From: CAZFIO01 sp964519585
Lineage (GTDB): Bacteria; Bacillota; Clostridia; Tissierellales; Tissierellaceae
Assembly (NCBI GenBank): GCA_964519585.1
Contig: CAZFIO010000038.1
Coordinates: forward strand, 1-14,807
DNA: 14,807 nt
Reading direction: 5' to 3'
Shown: positions 1 to 7,418 of the stretch, one piece after another
Position numbering within the stretch: the stretch's first letter is position 1
Layout of the letters: each line of letters starts with the position of its first letter
Translations under genes and position numbers: made by a program
The notes under the pieces: generated by a model
Databases searched by the model: none
Told to the model about the DNA's origin: nothing
Seen by the model: only the letters and a program-made list of their open reading frames with translations

Positions 1-344
1 CCATCTATAGAACCAAAATTCCCATGACCATCCGCCAAAAGGTACCTGGTAGAAAAGTCCTGGGCTAATCTTACCATGGCGTCATATACAGAGCTATCTC
101 CGTGAGGATGGTACTTACCTAGTACATCCCCCACCAGCCTAGCTGACTTTCTATAGGCCTTATCAGGTGTCATACCTAGGTCATTCATAGCATAAAGAAT
201 CCTCCTATGAACTGGCTTCAAACCATCCCTTACATCAGGCAAGGCCCTACTAACTATAACACTCATGGCATAATCTAAGTAGGACTTTTTCATTTCTTTT
301 TCAATATTTATATCTATTATTTTACCGCCACTTTCCTTATCCAT
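1..344 (-). CDS. gyrA: DNA gyrase subunit A, N-terminal 114 residues (cut by window edge)
   Basis: Gyrase A is the DNA breakage-reunion subunit, which works with GyrB to introduce negative supercoils. The visible residues begin MDKESGGKIID and include DYAMSVIVSRALPDVRDGLKP and the quinolone-binding stretch ARLVGDVLGKYHPHGDSSVYD, ending at FGSIDG. The catalytic tyrosine (in the AAMRYTE motif of the family) lies beyond the window. The two resistance hot spots carry the usual susceptible-type residues, Ser (Ser83-equivalent) and Asp (Asp87-equivalent). The ATG at 342-344 is preceded by AGGAGG, which overlaps the gyrB stop codon. Only 9 bases separate the genes, so translation is probably coupled. 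Position after gyrB argues for gyrA rather than parC. The gene is truncated only by the window edge. Confidence 0.97.
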   Translation of the reverse strand, partial: MDKESGGKIIDINIEKEMKKSYLDYAMSVIVSRALPDVRDGLKPVHRRILYAMNDLGMTPDKAYRKSARLVGDVLGKYHPHGDSSVYDAMVRLAQDFSTRYLLADGHGNFGSID

Positions 345-353
345 AAAGTCCTC

Positions 354-2267
354 CTATATATCCAGATTTGTTACTAATCTTGAATTTTCCTGTATAAATT
401 TTCTTCTTGGTTCCACCTTGTCCCCCATAAGTGTGGTAAATATTTCATCAGCTGCTATAGCATCCTCTGTACTTACCCTAAGTAGGGTCCTGGTTTCAGG
501 ATCCATGGTTGTATCCCATAGTTGCTCAGGGTTCATCTCCCCCAGACCCTTGTACCTTTGTATGGAGTAGTTGGTCCTACCAATTTCATTCAATAAATCG
601 TCTAGTTGGGGGTCACTATATACATAGTGTTCTGCCCTACCCTTGCTAACCTTATAAAGAGGTGGCTGGGCAATATATATATGACCATTGTCCAGTAACT
701 CCTTCATATATCTGTAGAAGAAGGTAAGTAGCAGGGTCCTTATATGGGCCCCATCTACGTCCGCGTCTGTCATAATAATAATTTTTCCATACCTTAGTTT
801 TTCTATATCAAAATCTTCACCAATTCCAGTACCAAAGGCTGTGATTAGCATCTTAATCTCATCGGAACTAAGAATCCTATCCAATCTTGCCTTTTCAACA
901 TTTAGTATCTTTCCCCTTAGGGGTAGTATAGCCTGGAATTCTCTGGACCTACCTTGTTTAGCACTACCTCCAGCAGAATCTCCCTCAACCAAATATACTT
1001 CTGTAATTTCCAAATCGTTCGACTGGCAGTCAGCAAGTTTTCCAGGCAGGGTGGTATTATCAAAGATACTTTTCCTCCTGGTAAGTTCCCTGGCCTTCCT
1101 AGCTGCATGTCTTGCTCTTTGGGAGGAGATTGCCTTATCAATGATTGTTTTTGCTATCCTTGGGTTCTCCTCTAAAAATGAATCTAAAAATTCATAGGTT
1201 AAGGATTCTACAATCCCCCTAGTTTCACTATTTCCCAATTTTGCCTTGGTTTGTCCTTCAAACTGAGGCTCAGGAAGTTTTACAGACAGGATGGCAGTTA
1301 AACCCTCTCTTACATCATCACCAGAAAAGTTTTCATCCTTTTCCTTAAGGATGTTGTACTTTCTACCATAGTCATTCATAACTCTAGTTAGGGCAGTTCG
1401 TAGACCAGATAGGTGGGTACCACCTTCTTCAGTATTTATGTTATTGGCAAAGGTTAGAACATTTTCTGAATAAGCATCCGTATATTGCATGGCTAATTCA
1501 ACCATGGTCCCATCTTTTTCACCATCTAAATATATGGTCTTCTTATGGATTGGATTTTTATTCCTGTTAATATATTCAACAAAGGATTTAATCCCACCTT
1601 CAAAGTAGAAATCCTTCTCCTTATCTTCTCTTTCATCATAAAGCTTGATTTTTATGCCCTTGTTTAAAAATGCCATTTCCCTGAACCTATGCTCTAGGGT
1701 TTCAAAGGAAAATTCTAAAGTATCAAATATATTGGAATCAGGTTTGAAATGAATAGAGGTACCAGTAGTTTTACTTTTACCAATTACCTCTAACTCACTG
1801 ACAGGTTCACCTATTTCAAACTTTTGCATATATTCTTTATTATTTCTTTTTACCTTTATAACCAACCATTCAGATAGGGCATTTACTACTGAAACACCCA
1901 CCCCATGCAATCCACCAGATACCTTGTAGGCAGAATTGTTAAACTTACCACCTGCATGAAGTATAGTAAGTACAGTTTCTACAGTTGATTTTCCTGTTTG
2001 GGGGTGGGTTTCTACTGGAATCCCACTTCCATTGTCCTCAACTAGAACTGAATTATCCTTAAATATTTTTATATCTATAGTATCACATATACCTGCCAAG
2101 GCTTCATCTATACTGTTGTCTACCACCTCATAGACCAAATGATGCAGACCGCTGGGGCCAGTACTCCCTATATACATACCTGGTCTTTTTCTAACTGGTT
2201 CCAGTCCAGTTAATACTTGTATTTCATTGGCAGTGTAACTTCTGTTGTTACCTAAATCCTGACTCAT
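354..2267 (-). CDS. gyrB: DNA gyrase subunit B
   Basis: Gyrase B supplies the ATPase and the TOPRIM domain of the supercoiling enzyme. With the start chosen here it has 637 residues, normal for the family. The GHKL ATPase motifs are VDNSIDEA (about 49-56), EDNGSGIP and GGLHGVGVSVVNALS. The TOPRIM motifs are EGDSAGG (about 428-434) and DADVDGAHI (about 501-509), and QRYKGLGEMNPEQLWDTTMDP follows near the C terminus. An in-frame TTG at 2300 would add 11 residues, but the ATG at 2267 (MSQDLGNNRSYTANEIQ) has GGAGG seven bases upstream and matches the family's N terminus. It lies 52 bp after recF and 9 bp before gyrA, so the three are probably one transcription unit. Confidence 0.97.
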   Translation of the reverse strand: MSQDLGNNRSYTANEIQVLTGLEPVRKRPGMYIGSTGPSGLHHLVYEVVDNSIDEALAGICDTIDIKIFKDNSVLVEDNGSGIPVETHPQTGKSTVETVLTILHAGGKFNNSAYKVSGGLHGVGVSVVNALSEWLVIKVKRNNKEYMQKFEIGEPVSELEVIGKSKTTGTSIHFKPDSNIFDTLEFSFETLEHRFREMAFLNKGIKIKLYDEREDKEKDFYFEGGIKSFVEYINRNKNPIHKKTIYLDGEKDGTMVELAMQYTDAYSENVLTFANNINTEEGGTHLSGLRTALTRVMNDYGRKYNILKEKDENFSGDDVREGLTAILSVKLPEPQFEGQTKAKLGNSETRGIVESLTYEFLDSFLEENPRIAKTIIDKAISSQRARHAARKARELTRRKSIFDNTTLPGKLADCQSNDLEITEVYLVEGDSAGGSAKQGRSREFQAILPLRGKILNVEKARLDRILSSDEIKMLITAFGTGIGEDFDIEKLRYGKIIIMTDADVDGAHIRTLLLTFFYRYMKELLDNGHIYIAQPPLYKVSKGRAEHYVYSDPQLDDLLNEIGRTNYSIQRYKGLGEMNPEQLWDTTMDPETRTLLRVSTEDAIAADEIFTTLMGDKVEPRRKFIQENSRLVTNLDI

Positions 2268-2319
2268 GAACCTTCCTCCATTCCTAAGCTGGTTCAACAA
2301 GGACTATACAAGGGTTAAT

Positions 2320-3423
2320 CTAGTTTCTTAGACTACCCTTTTCTATATAAAATACATCCCTGTTGAAACTATTTAATATTTTTAAATCTTCATAATCTGT
2401 GCTTGTAATAAAAACCTGTAAATTTCCAAATAAATTTATTAAATACTTTCTCCTGTCTTGGTCTAATTCTGAAAAAACATCATCTAGTATCAGAACAGGA
2501 TAGAGTTGTCTTTCCTTTTTAATGAGATTTACCTCTGATAAAACCAGGGATAGTACAACTGTTCTTTGCTGGCCCTGTGACCCATAAATTCTTACATCCT
2601 TCTTGTTTATATCCATCCTTATATCATCCCTATGGGGCCCTATTTCAGTAGTTCCATATTCTAAATCTCTATTTATATTGTTTTTTATTGATTTTAAGTA
2701 TGCTTCTTCTATTTTCTCCCTAGTTTCAAGGATAGGAAGATTGGAAACATAAGAAATATCCAAATCCTCTAAACCCTTGCTTATTTCACCATGGATTTCC
2801 TTAGCTTCTCCTGCAAGGTCCTTTACATATCTGCTTCTTTCCATAAGAATATAGGAACCAACCTTTACTATTTGCATATCAAATACATCTAGTAAATCCT
2901 TGGCATCCTTCCTAAACCTACTAGATTTAAGTAAATTATTCCTTTGGTAGAGAATTTTTTTATATTTATTTAAATTATAAGAGTAAATAGGCTTAATTTG
3001 ATTAATCCCATCGTCAATTAAGTTTCTTCTTTCCTGGGGTCCATCCTTTATGACTTTTAATTTTTCTGGAGTAAAAACAATTACATTGAGACCACTATAA
3101 AGGTCTTTATAAGTAGTTAATTCATTTTTATTTATCCTAATTCTCTTAGGCTTGGCCTGGTCCATTTTTATTTCTATAAATTTTTCTAAATTTCCTAATT
3201 TTATATTTGCACCGATATAGGCTTCCGATTTGTTGAAATTTATAATCTCCCTATCCCTATTGGTCCTAAAAGACCTACCTGTAGAACACATATAGATAGC
3301 TTCCATAAGGTTGGTTTTACCCTGGGCATTTTTACCTATAAAGATATTTATGCTTTTATTGAAATTTAAACAAATATTCTCATAATTTCTAAAATTAATT
3401 AGTCTAATATTATTTACATTCAA
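2320..3423 (-). CDS. recF: DNA replication and repair protein RecF
   Basis: RecF is an SMC-like ATPase that, with RecO and RecR, loads RecA at single-strand gaps and stalled forks. The protein has 367 residues, the usual length. It shows FRNYENI at the N terminus, Walker A GKNAQGKT (30-37), the TEIGPHRDD motif (259-267), the ABC signature SQGQQRTVVLSL (282 onward) and Walker B LILDDVFSELD (311-321). The best start is a TTG at 3421-3423 with AGGGG about 11 bases upstream. An ATG just inside is out of frame, so no closer alternative exists. Unlike many relatives it does not follow the S4-domain gene directly. A 263-bp gap with a candidate promoter and an 11-bp repeat array precedes it, so recF-gyrB-gyrA may have their own promoter. 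Confidence 0.96.
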   Translation of the reverse strand: MNVNNIRLINFRNYENICLNFNKSINIFIGKNAQGKTNLMEAIYMCSTGRSFRTNRDREIINFNKSEAYIGANIKLGNLEKFIEIKMDQAKPKRIRINKNELTTYKDLYSGLNVIVFTPEKLKVIKDGPQERRNLIDDGINQIKPIYSYNLNKYKKILYQRNNLLKSSRFRKDAKDLLDVFDMQIVKVGSYILMERSRYVKDLAGEAKEIHGEISKGLEDLDISYVSNLPILETREKIEEAYLKSIKNNINRDLEYGTTEIGPHRDDIRMDINKKDVRIYGSQGQQRTVVLSLVLSEVNLIKKERQLYPVLILDDVFSELDQDRRKYLINLFGNLQVFITSTDYEDLKILNSFNRDVFYIEKGSLRN

Positions 3424-3444
3424 AAAATATACACCCCTGAAAGC

Positions 3445-3488
3445 TTAAACGATAGTTTAACAATGGTTTAACAATGGTTTAACTATTG
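3445..3488 (+). repeat. 11-bp tandem repeat array A (4 units)
   Basis: Four head-to-tail 11-bp units lie upstream of recF: TTAAACGATAG (3445), TTTAACAATGG (3456), TTTAACAATGG (3467) and TTTAACTATTG (3478). The middle two are identical. They fit the consensus TYWARCAATRG shared with arrays at 9393 and 14580. The array lies just downstream of the predicted recF transcription start, inside the recF leader, where a bound protein could act as an operator. A single weaker copy may lie at 3555-3565. The function is not known to me. Confidence 0.85.
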
Positions 3489-3496
3489 TTAATATA

Positions 3497-3524
3497 ATTA
3501 TAACATAATGTAGGAATTAAACAA
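3497..3524 (-). promoter_or_regulatory. Candidate recF-gyrB-gyrA promoter
   Basis: On the minus strand TTGTTT (3519-3524) is followed after 16 bp by a perfect TATAAT (3497-3502). The predicted start, near 3490, is immediately before the 11-bp repeat array and about 67 bases before the recF start codon. The -35 is weak, so this is a reasonable but unproven sigma-A promoter. Confidence 0.5.
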
Positions 3525-3628
3525 ATGTTCCTAGTACGACCATAACAATCTAACTAAGGCAATAGTTAAAGTCTTTCTTTATATCTTATAATTTTCTCTT
3601 TCTTCTTATTGCCTTTTATCTTTACATT

Positions 3629-3650
3629 GGACTGACACACAGGTCAGCCC
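3629..3650 (-). other. RNA hairpin between yaaA and recF
   Basis: In the minus-strand transcript GGGCUGAC and GUCAGUCC form an 8-bp stem with one G-U pair and a six-base loop. No U-run follows, so it does not look like an ordinary intrinsic terminator. It could be a processing site or a chance fold. Apart from this, the promoter and the repeat array, I see no gene in 3424-3686. The reading frames on both strands are broken by stops. Confidence 0.35.
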
Positions 3651-3686
3651 CTACTAACACAATTATTCCAATATATCAGCATAGGC

Positions 3687-3905
3687 TTAAACTTTACGCT
3701 TTACTAGAAACCTACCACTATCTTCCACCTCAACTATATCACCATCATATAGTTTCTTACCCCTGGCTAGAGTGACTTGATTATTTACCTTAACTCTACC
3801 TTCTTTAATAATAATCTTTCCATGGCCACCTGTTTGGGCAAGATCTGCTAGTTTTAAAAACTGATCTAACTTTATATAATCCGTATCTATTTTTATCTCT
3901 ATCAT
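3687..3905 (-). CDS. yaaA: S4-domain RNA-binding protein, YaaA type
   Basis: This is a 72-residue protein made almost entirely of one S4 RNA-binding domain. KLDQFLKLADLAQTGGHGKIIIKEGRVKVNNQ is the helix-turn and strand region, and the GDIVEVE segment near the C terminus is typical. The small S4 protein between dnaN and recF (YaaA/RlbA in Bacillus) is conserved in Firmicute origin regions and is linked to ribosome assembly. That role is inferred here from family and position. The ATG at 3903-3905 has AGGAG about seven bases upstream, and this site overlaps the dnaN stop codon. The genes are 10 bp apart, indicating co-transcription and coupled translation with dnaN. The length is normal and no catalytic domain is attached. 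Confidence 0.9.
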   Translation of the reverse strand: MIEIKIDTDYIKLDQFLKLADLAQTGGHGKIIIKEGRVKVNNQVTLARGKKLYDGDIVEVEDSGRFLVKRKV

Positions 3906-3915
3906 CTTATCTCTC

Positions 3916-5022
3916 CTAAGAATCTTCTTGGGCTAGTCTTACTGGTAAAACCAGGTATATATAATTATTGTCATCTATTGGCTCAATAATACAAGGATTT
4001 ATGCTTCCCATAAAATTAAGCTTAATTCTGTCAGAATCAATTACCCTTATGCCTTCTAGTATATATCTTGAGTTAAAGGCAATTTTAATATTTTCTCCCT
4101 CCTGTAAGGAGTCTACTACCTCGTATGCACTTCCTATTTCAGTATTTGAGCTGATGCTTATTTTACCATCTTCAATATTTAGCCTGACCAGGTTGGCCCT
4201 GTCTTCCTTGGCTAGTAGTGATGCCCTTTCCAAGCCATTTTGTAGTTCTCTTTTATCCACTATTACTGTAGTTTTGTGGTGGTTTCTTATAATATCACTA
4301 TAGTTAAAGAATTGACCCTCCAGTAATTTTGAGTATATAATTGTGGAATCAATCCTAAATATAACATAACCCTTTGATATGGTAATATTTACATCATCAT
4401 CTGAATCTTCCATGATTTTACTTAATTCTACCAAAGTTGGTGCTGGTATTATCATTTTTTCTTCTATATCCGACTGGGTTTTAAAAGACTTAAATGCTAG
4501 CCTATAACCATCTAGGGCTACAAAGTTTATGGTATTGTCCTTAATTTCCAAAAGGGCACCAGTTAGTGAGGGCCTACTTTCATCTTGGGATGTTGCAAAT
4601 ACAATTTGTCTAATAGTATTTCTAAATATATCCATAGGAATAAGAAAACTATCCTTTTCAACTACTATAGGAAGTTCTGGGTATTCGCTGCCTTGGTTTC
4701 CTGATATATTGAAGACTGAATTATCACATAGAATTTTAATATTAGTATTTTCCACCTCAATAGTAATTGGGGAATCTGGCAACTTTCTTACAATATCACC
4801 AAAAATTCTAGAGTTTACAACTATGGAGCCTTCTTCCATTACATTGCAGCCTACACTGGTTTCTATGCTTAAGTGTAAATCAGTTCCTCTAATAATTAAC
4901 TTCTCATCTTTTGCTATTAGTAAAATTCCATCCAATATTTGTAGGGTGCTTCTTGAAGAAATTGCTTTTTGACCTATGCTAATATGTTTGGATAGATCTC
5001 TTTTATTTATTTTAAATTTCAT
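3916..5022 (-). CDS. dnaN: DNA polymerase III beta subunit (sliding clamp)
   Basis: DnaN forms the ring-shaped dimer that tethers DNA polymerase III and other clamp-binding proteins to DNA. The 368 residues cover the usual three clamp folds. Recognisable stretches are MKFKINKRDLSKHISIGQKAI at the N terminus, GTDLHLSIET in domain 1, SQDESRPSLTGALLEI and DGYRLA in domain 2, and YLVLPVRL near the C terminus. Family members often end at or just after the LPVR motif. This one has a short extra tail (AQEDS), a minor variation. The ATG at 5020-5022 has GGGAGG six to seven bases upstream. The 159-bp gap to dnaA holds the origin unwinding unit, so dnaN may share dnaA's transcript or have its own promoter there. 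Confidence 0.97.
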   Translation of the reverse strand: MKFKINKRDLSKHISIGQKAISSRSTLQILDGILLIAKDEKLIIRGTDLHLSIETSVGCNVMEEGSIVVNSRIFGDIVRKLPDSPITIEVENTNIKILCDNSVFNISGNQGSEYPELPIVVEKDSFLIPMDIFRNTIRQIVFATSQDESRPSLTGALLEIKDNTINFVALDGYRLAFKSFKTQSDIEEKMIIPAPTLVELSKIMEDSDDDVNITISKGYVIFRIDSTIIYSKLLEGQFFNYSDIIRNHHKTTVIVDKRELQNGLERASLLAKEDRANLVRLNIEDGKISISSNTEIGSAYEVVDSLQEGENIKIAFNSRYILEGIRVIDSDRIKLNFMGSINPCIIEPIDDNNYIYLVLPVRLAQEDS

Positions 5023-5034
5023 TTTTTTCCTCCC

Positions 5035-5181
5035 TATAAATAAATATATATATACTGATATAGTAGTAATAGTAGTAGGGCTTGTTATTATGTGGATAAG
5101 CTAATCTAAACTATAGCTAGCAAATAATAAATGATTTAATAAAATGTTGATAACTTTCTGATAAACAAAATCTTATTCACA
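5035..5181. other. oriC: oriC unwinding region (DnaA boxes, GC stretch, DnaA-trios, AT tract)
   Basis: Read on the minus strand from dnaA towards dnaN, the region holds TTATCAACA (5145-5153, one mismatch), a perfect DnaA box TTATCCACA (5091-5099), a short GC-rich step (5078-5081), and six consecutive DnaA-trio triplets. On the plus strand the triplets read TAG TAG TAA TAG TAG TAG (5061-5078). An AT-only stretch follows (5035-5060, nearly all A/T). A further box, TTATTCACA, lies on the plus strand at 5173-5181, next to the dnaA stop. Order, polarity and triplet pattern match the basal unwinding system described for Bacillus subtilis, where DnaA passes from the double-strand box onto the single-strand trios. 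Strand opening here is inferred by analogy. Confidence 0.88.
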
Positions 5182-6513
5182 TTATTCCTTACCTTTTAGG
5201 TTTTCAATTATATAATCAATTTTATTTCTTAGGTTTTCATCACTTGATAGTTCTGAGTTAATTTTATCATAGGCATGTATTACCGTAGTATGGTCCCTAC
5301 CCCCAAATTCATCACCTATTTTTGGTAGGGATAGGTCTGTTAGGTCTCTGGTTAAGTACATGGCAATCTGCCTTGGATAGGCAATGGCCCTGGTTCTTTT
5401 TTTGGAGTTAAAGTCTTCTATTTTTATGCCAAAGTTTTTTGAAACTTCCTCTTTTATAAGGTTTACTGTAATTTCTTTTGGCCTATTGGTGGATATAATA
5501 TCCTTAAGGGCTTCTTCTGCTAGATCAAGGGTAATTTCCATATTTGTTAGTGATGAGTAGGCTACAACCCTAATAAGTGCTCCTTCTAATTCTCTAATAT
5601 TTGATTGGATCTTATTTGCTATATAATGCATAATTTCATCTTTTACTTCAATATTTTCTAAATTTGCCTTTTTTCTAAGAATTGCTATTCTTGTTTCATA
5701 ATCTGGCGCCTGAATATCTGCTATAAGCCCCCATTCGAATCTTGATCTTAGTCTATCTTCCAGGGTTGGTATTTCCTTAGGAGGCCTATCTGATGAAATG
5801 ATGATTTGTTTATTGGATTCATGAAGGGCATTAAAGGTATGGAAGAATTCTTCCTGGGTACCCTCTTTTCCAGCTATAAACTGTATATCGTCCACTAGTA
5901 AAACATCTACATTTCTGTATTTATTTCTAAATTCTTCATTCCTATATTCTCTAATTGAGTTTATCAGCTCATTGGTAAACTTTTCACTTGAAACATATAC
6001 AACCTTTGAATCTGGCCTTTGCCTTAATATATAATGGCCGATTGCATGCATAAGGTGGGTTTTACCAAGACCAACACCTCCATATATAAAGAGGGGATTA
6101 TAGGCCTGGGCTGGTGATTCTGCAACTGCTAGACATGCTGCATGGGCAAATCTGTTACTGTTACCTATAACAAAAGTATTGAAGGAATACTTTGGGTTTA
6201 ACTGTGACCTATGATTGGCTTCTGTTTCTATAGGAGCCTGTCCAGTTTCAACCGTGTCACTTTCGCTATTTACAACTAGCTGAACTATGTAGTTTTCATT
6301 TGTTACCTCAATAATTGCATTTTTGATTAAATTTAAATATCTTCCCTCCAAAATACCCTTGGTAAAATCATTTGGAGCTCCTAAGACAATGGTTTTATCA
6401 TACATATTTATAGGTTGGATAGATTTAAGCCAAGTATTATAACTTACCTGGGTAAGTTCAACCTTGATAATCTCCATTACCTTATTCCAAATAGTATCTA
6501 AATTTGATGACAT
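5182..6513 (-). CDS. dnaA: Chromosomal replication initiator protein DnaA
   Basis: DnaA binds DnaA boxes, forms an ATP-dependent filament and melts the origin. The 443 residues show the usual four domains. Domain I begins with DTIWNKVMEIIKVELTQ, and a short variable linker lies near 85-108. The AAA+ domain has Walker A GGVGLGKTH (about 145-153), Walker B LLVDDIQF (about 205-212) and the INSIR helix that in Bacillus contacts single-stranded trios. The C-terminal DNA-binding domain carries GGRDHTTVIHA (about 404-414). An ATG two codons upstream (6519) is possible, but the ribosome-binding G-run would touch it. The ATG at 6513 has the G-run seven bases upstream and is preferred. DnaA boxes on both sides of the gene suggest autoregulation, and I could not assign a confident promoter. 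Confidence 0.97.
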   Translation of the reverse strand: MSSNLDTIWNKVMEIIKVELTQVSYNTWLKSIQPINMYDKTIVLGAPNDFTKGILEGRYLNLIKNAIIEVTNENYIVQLVVNSESDTVETGQAPIETEANHRSQLNPKYSFNTFVIGNSNRFAHAACLAVAESPAQAYNPLFIYGGVGLGKTHLMHAIGHYILRQRPDSKVVYVSSEKFTNELINSIREYRNEEFRNKYRNVDVLLVDDIQFIAGKEGTQEEFFHTFNALHESNKQIIISSDRPPKEIPTLEDRLRSRFEWGLIADIQAPDYETRIAILRKKANLENIEVKDEIMHYIANKIQSNIRELEGALIRVVAYSSLTNMEITLDLAEEALKDIISTNRPKEITVNLIKEEVSKNFGIKIEDFNSKKRTRAIAYPRQIAMYLTRDLTDLSLPKIGDEFGGRDHTTVIHAYDKINSELSSDENLRNKIDYIIENLKGKE

Positions 6514-6552
6514 TCTCATACCCCCTTGAGCTTAAAAAACATACTAACATAC

Positions 6553-6869
6553 TTATCAACAGCTTAGCTAATAATTTATATGGTGAAATTTTAAAAAAAT
6601 AATTGGGAATTATGTGGATAATTACAATCTGAATATGTTTATAAAATTTTGATAAAATTTATATTAACAAGAATAAAAAAAGCTTCTTGTGTATAAGATT
6701 TGGCATAATTACAGTAATTAATAGAAAATATCATAAATTTTTAATACTTATACACATGATATCCACAGAATGTGTATAAGTATTTGTTTGTTAATGAATT
6801 TTTAAAATATCCACATATGTAGATTAATAATATCAAAAGTTTGATTTTTATTCAATAAGTTTATCCACA
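6553..6869. other. oriC: oriC upstream DnaA-box cluster (dnaA-rpmH intergenic region)
   Basis: The 591-bp AT-rich gap between dnaA and rpmH contains many 9-mers matching TTATNCACA. On the plus strand they are 6748-6756 (TTATACACA) and 6861-6869 (TTATCCACA). On the minus strand they are 6613-6621 (TTATCCACA), 6688-6696 and 6771-6779 (TTATACACA). One-mismatch copies on the plus strand lie at 6553-6561, 6759-6767 and 6807-6815. Two exact boxes of opposite orientation with a near-box between them (6748-6779) form the densest point. This corresponds to the upstream half of a bipartite Firmicute origin. The rest of the gap holds the rpmH promoter and leader. Confidence 0.9.
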
Positions 6870-6920
6870 AGTTGAAAGATATTGTTAATAAAATAATATT
6901 CCTATAATAATCTAAATTTC

Positions 6921-6949
6921 TTGACATAAGTATGTCAAATAAATATAAT
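6921..6949 (+). promoter_or_regulatory. rpmH promoter, consensus sigma-A type
   Basis: TTGACA (6921-6926), a 17-bp spacer and TATAAT (6944-6949) form a perfect vegetative promoter. The -35 box is part of an 18-bp inverted repeat, TTGACATAAGTATGTCAA (6921-6938), with 8-bp arms and a 2-bp centre, which looks like an operator. Transcription would start near 6956, giving a leader of about 150 bases before rpmH. Confidence 0.85.
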
Positions 6950-7104
6950 CAATAGTAGTGTCTAATTGTAGATTTATATTTGTAAGTATAAAATATAAAA
7001 ATATCCGAGTATTTCTTTATTTAATAGATAGAATTAGATTAAAGAAAAATTCGAAGGATTTATTACTCTATATTTATTTAGGGATTTTAAGGAGGTGCAA
7101 GTAA

Positions 7105-7239
7105 GTGAAAAGGACTTATCAACCAAAAAATAGACAAAGAAGCAAAGTTCATGGTTTTAGAAAAAGAATGAGAACAAAAGCTGGCAGAGAAATCATAAGA
7201 AATAGAAGAAAAAGAGGTAGAAAGAGATTGACTGCTTAA
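7105..7239 (+). CDS. rpmH: 50S ribosomal protein L34
   Basis: This 44-residue, very basic protein is the standard L34, a structural component of the large ribosomal subunit. It begins KRTYQPKNRQRSKVHGFRKRM after the initiator and ends RKRGRKRLTA, matching the family along its whole length. Translation starts at a GTG (7105-7107) with AAGGAGG nine bases upstream, and no in-frame ATG lies near. It is the first gene on the right of the origin, in its universal place before rnpA. Its stop codon lies inside the left arm of an intrinsic terminator, so most transcripts probably end here and L34 is made in excess over the downstream RNase P protein. Confidence 0.97.
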   Translation: MKRTYQPKNRQRSKVHGFRKRMRTKAGREIIRNRRKRGRKRLTA

Positions 7240-7264
7240 GGCTACCAGAAGGTGGCCTTTTTTT
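7238..7264 (+). terminator. Intrinsic terminator after rpmH
   Basis: AAGGCTACC (7238-7246), loop AGAA, and GGTGGCCTT (7251-7259) form a 9-bp stem with one G-U pair, followed by a T-run (7258-7264). The first two A's belong to the rpmH stop codon. Confidence 0.88.
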
Positions 7265-7310
7265 GTAATGACTAGGATAATTTAATGAGGCCATGTATAT
7301 GGGTTTTTCC

Positions 7311-7338
7311 TATACAAGTCTTAAAAGAGTCTTGTGTA
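7311..7338 (+). other. Hairpin in the rnpA leader
   Basis: TATACAAG (7311-7318) pairs with CTTGTGTA (7331-7338) as an 8-bp stem with one G-U pair around a 12-base loop. No T-run follows. It lies in the 179-bp gap between rpmH and rnpA, downstream of the rpmH terminator. No clear promoter for rnpA was found in this gap, so the gene may depend on terminator readthrough. Confidence 0.35.
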
Positions 7339-7418
7339 TGTATACTTCGTAGAACAAGGTCTATCCTAATAGGGGGATGGTCTTTTGTTTAAGAGTCATG
7401 AAGTAAAGGATGTAAGTT

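Noticed and set aside
841..1197. Plus-strand open frame of 118 codons inside gyrB
   Set aside because: It lies wholly antisense to the conserved TOPRIM-containing part of gyrB, lacks family-like sequence, and similar open frames occur antisense to dnaN and mnmE. It is a codon-bias shadow.
2268..2300. Eleven-residue N-terminal extension of gyrB from a TTG
   Set aside because: The ATG at 2267 has a good ribosome-binding site and matches GyrB starts. The extension has neither.
3466..3492. Possible Rex-type operator (TTAACNNNTTGTTAA-like) upstream of recF
   Set aside because: The TTTAAC...TTGTTAA resemblance comes from the 11-bp repeat running into a partial inverted end. The spacing does not fit the usual TTGTnA-N-TnACAA site, and other units lack the inverted half.
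4529..4972. Plus-strand open frame of 147 codons inside dnaN
   Set aside because: It is antisense to a fully conserved sliding-clamp gene. Its hydrophobic, serine-rich translation is what the complement of such codons gives.
6520..6920. dnaA promoter on the minus strand
   Set aside because: Several AT-rich near-matches exist, including TTGACA at 6938-6933 with a poor -10, but none has both boxes at acceptable spacing, so no promoter is annotated.
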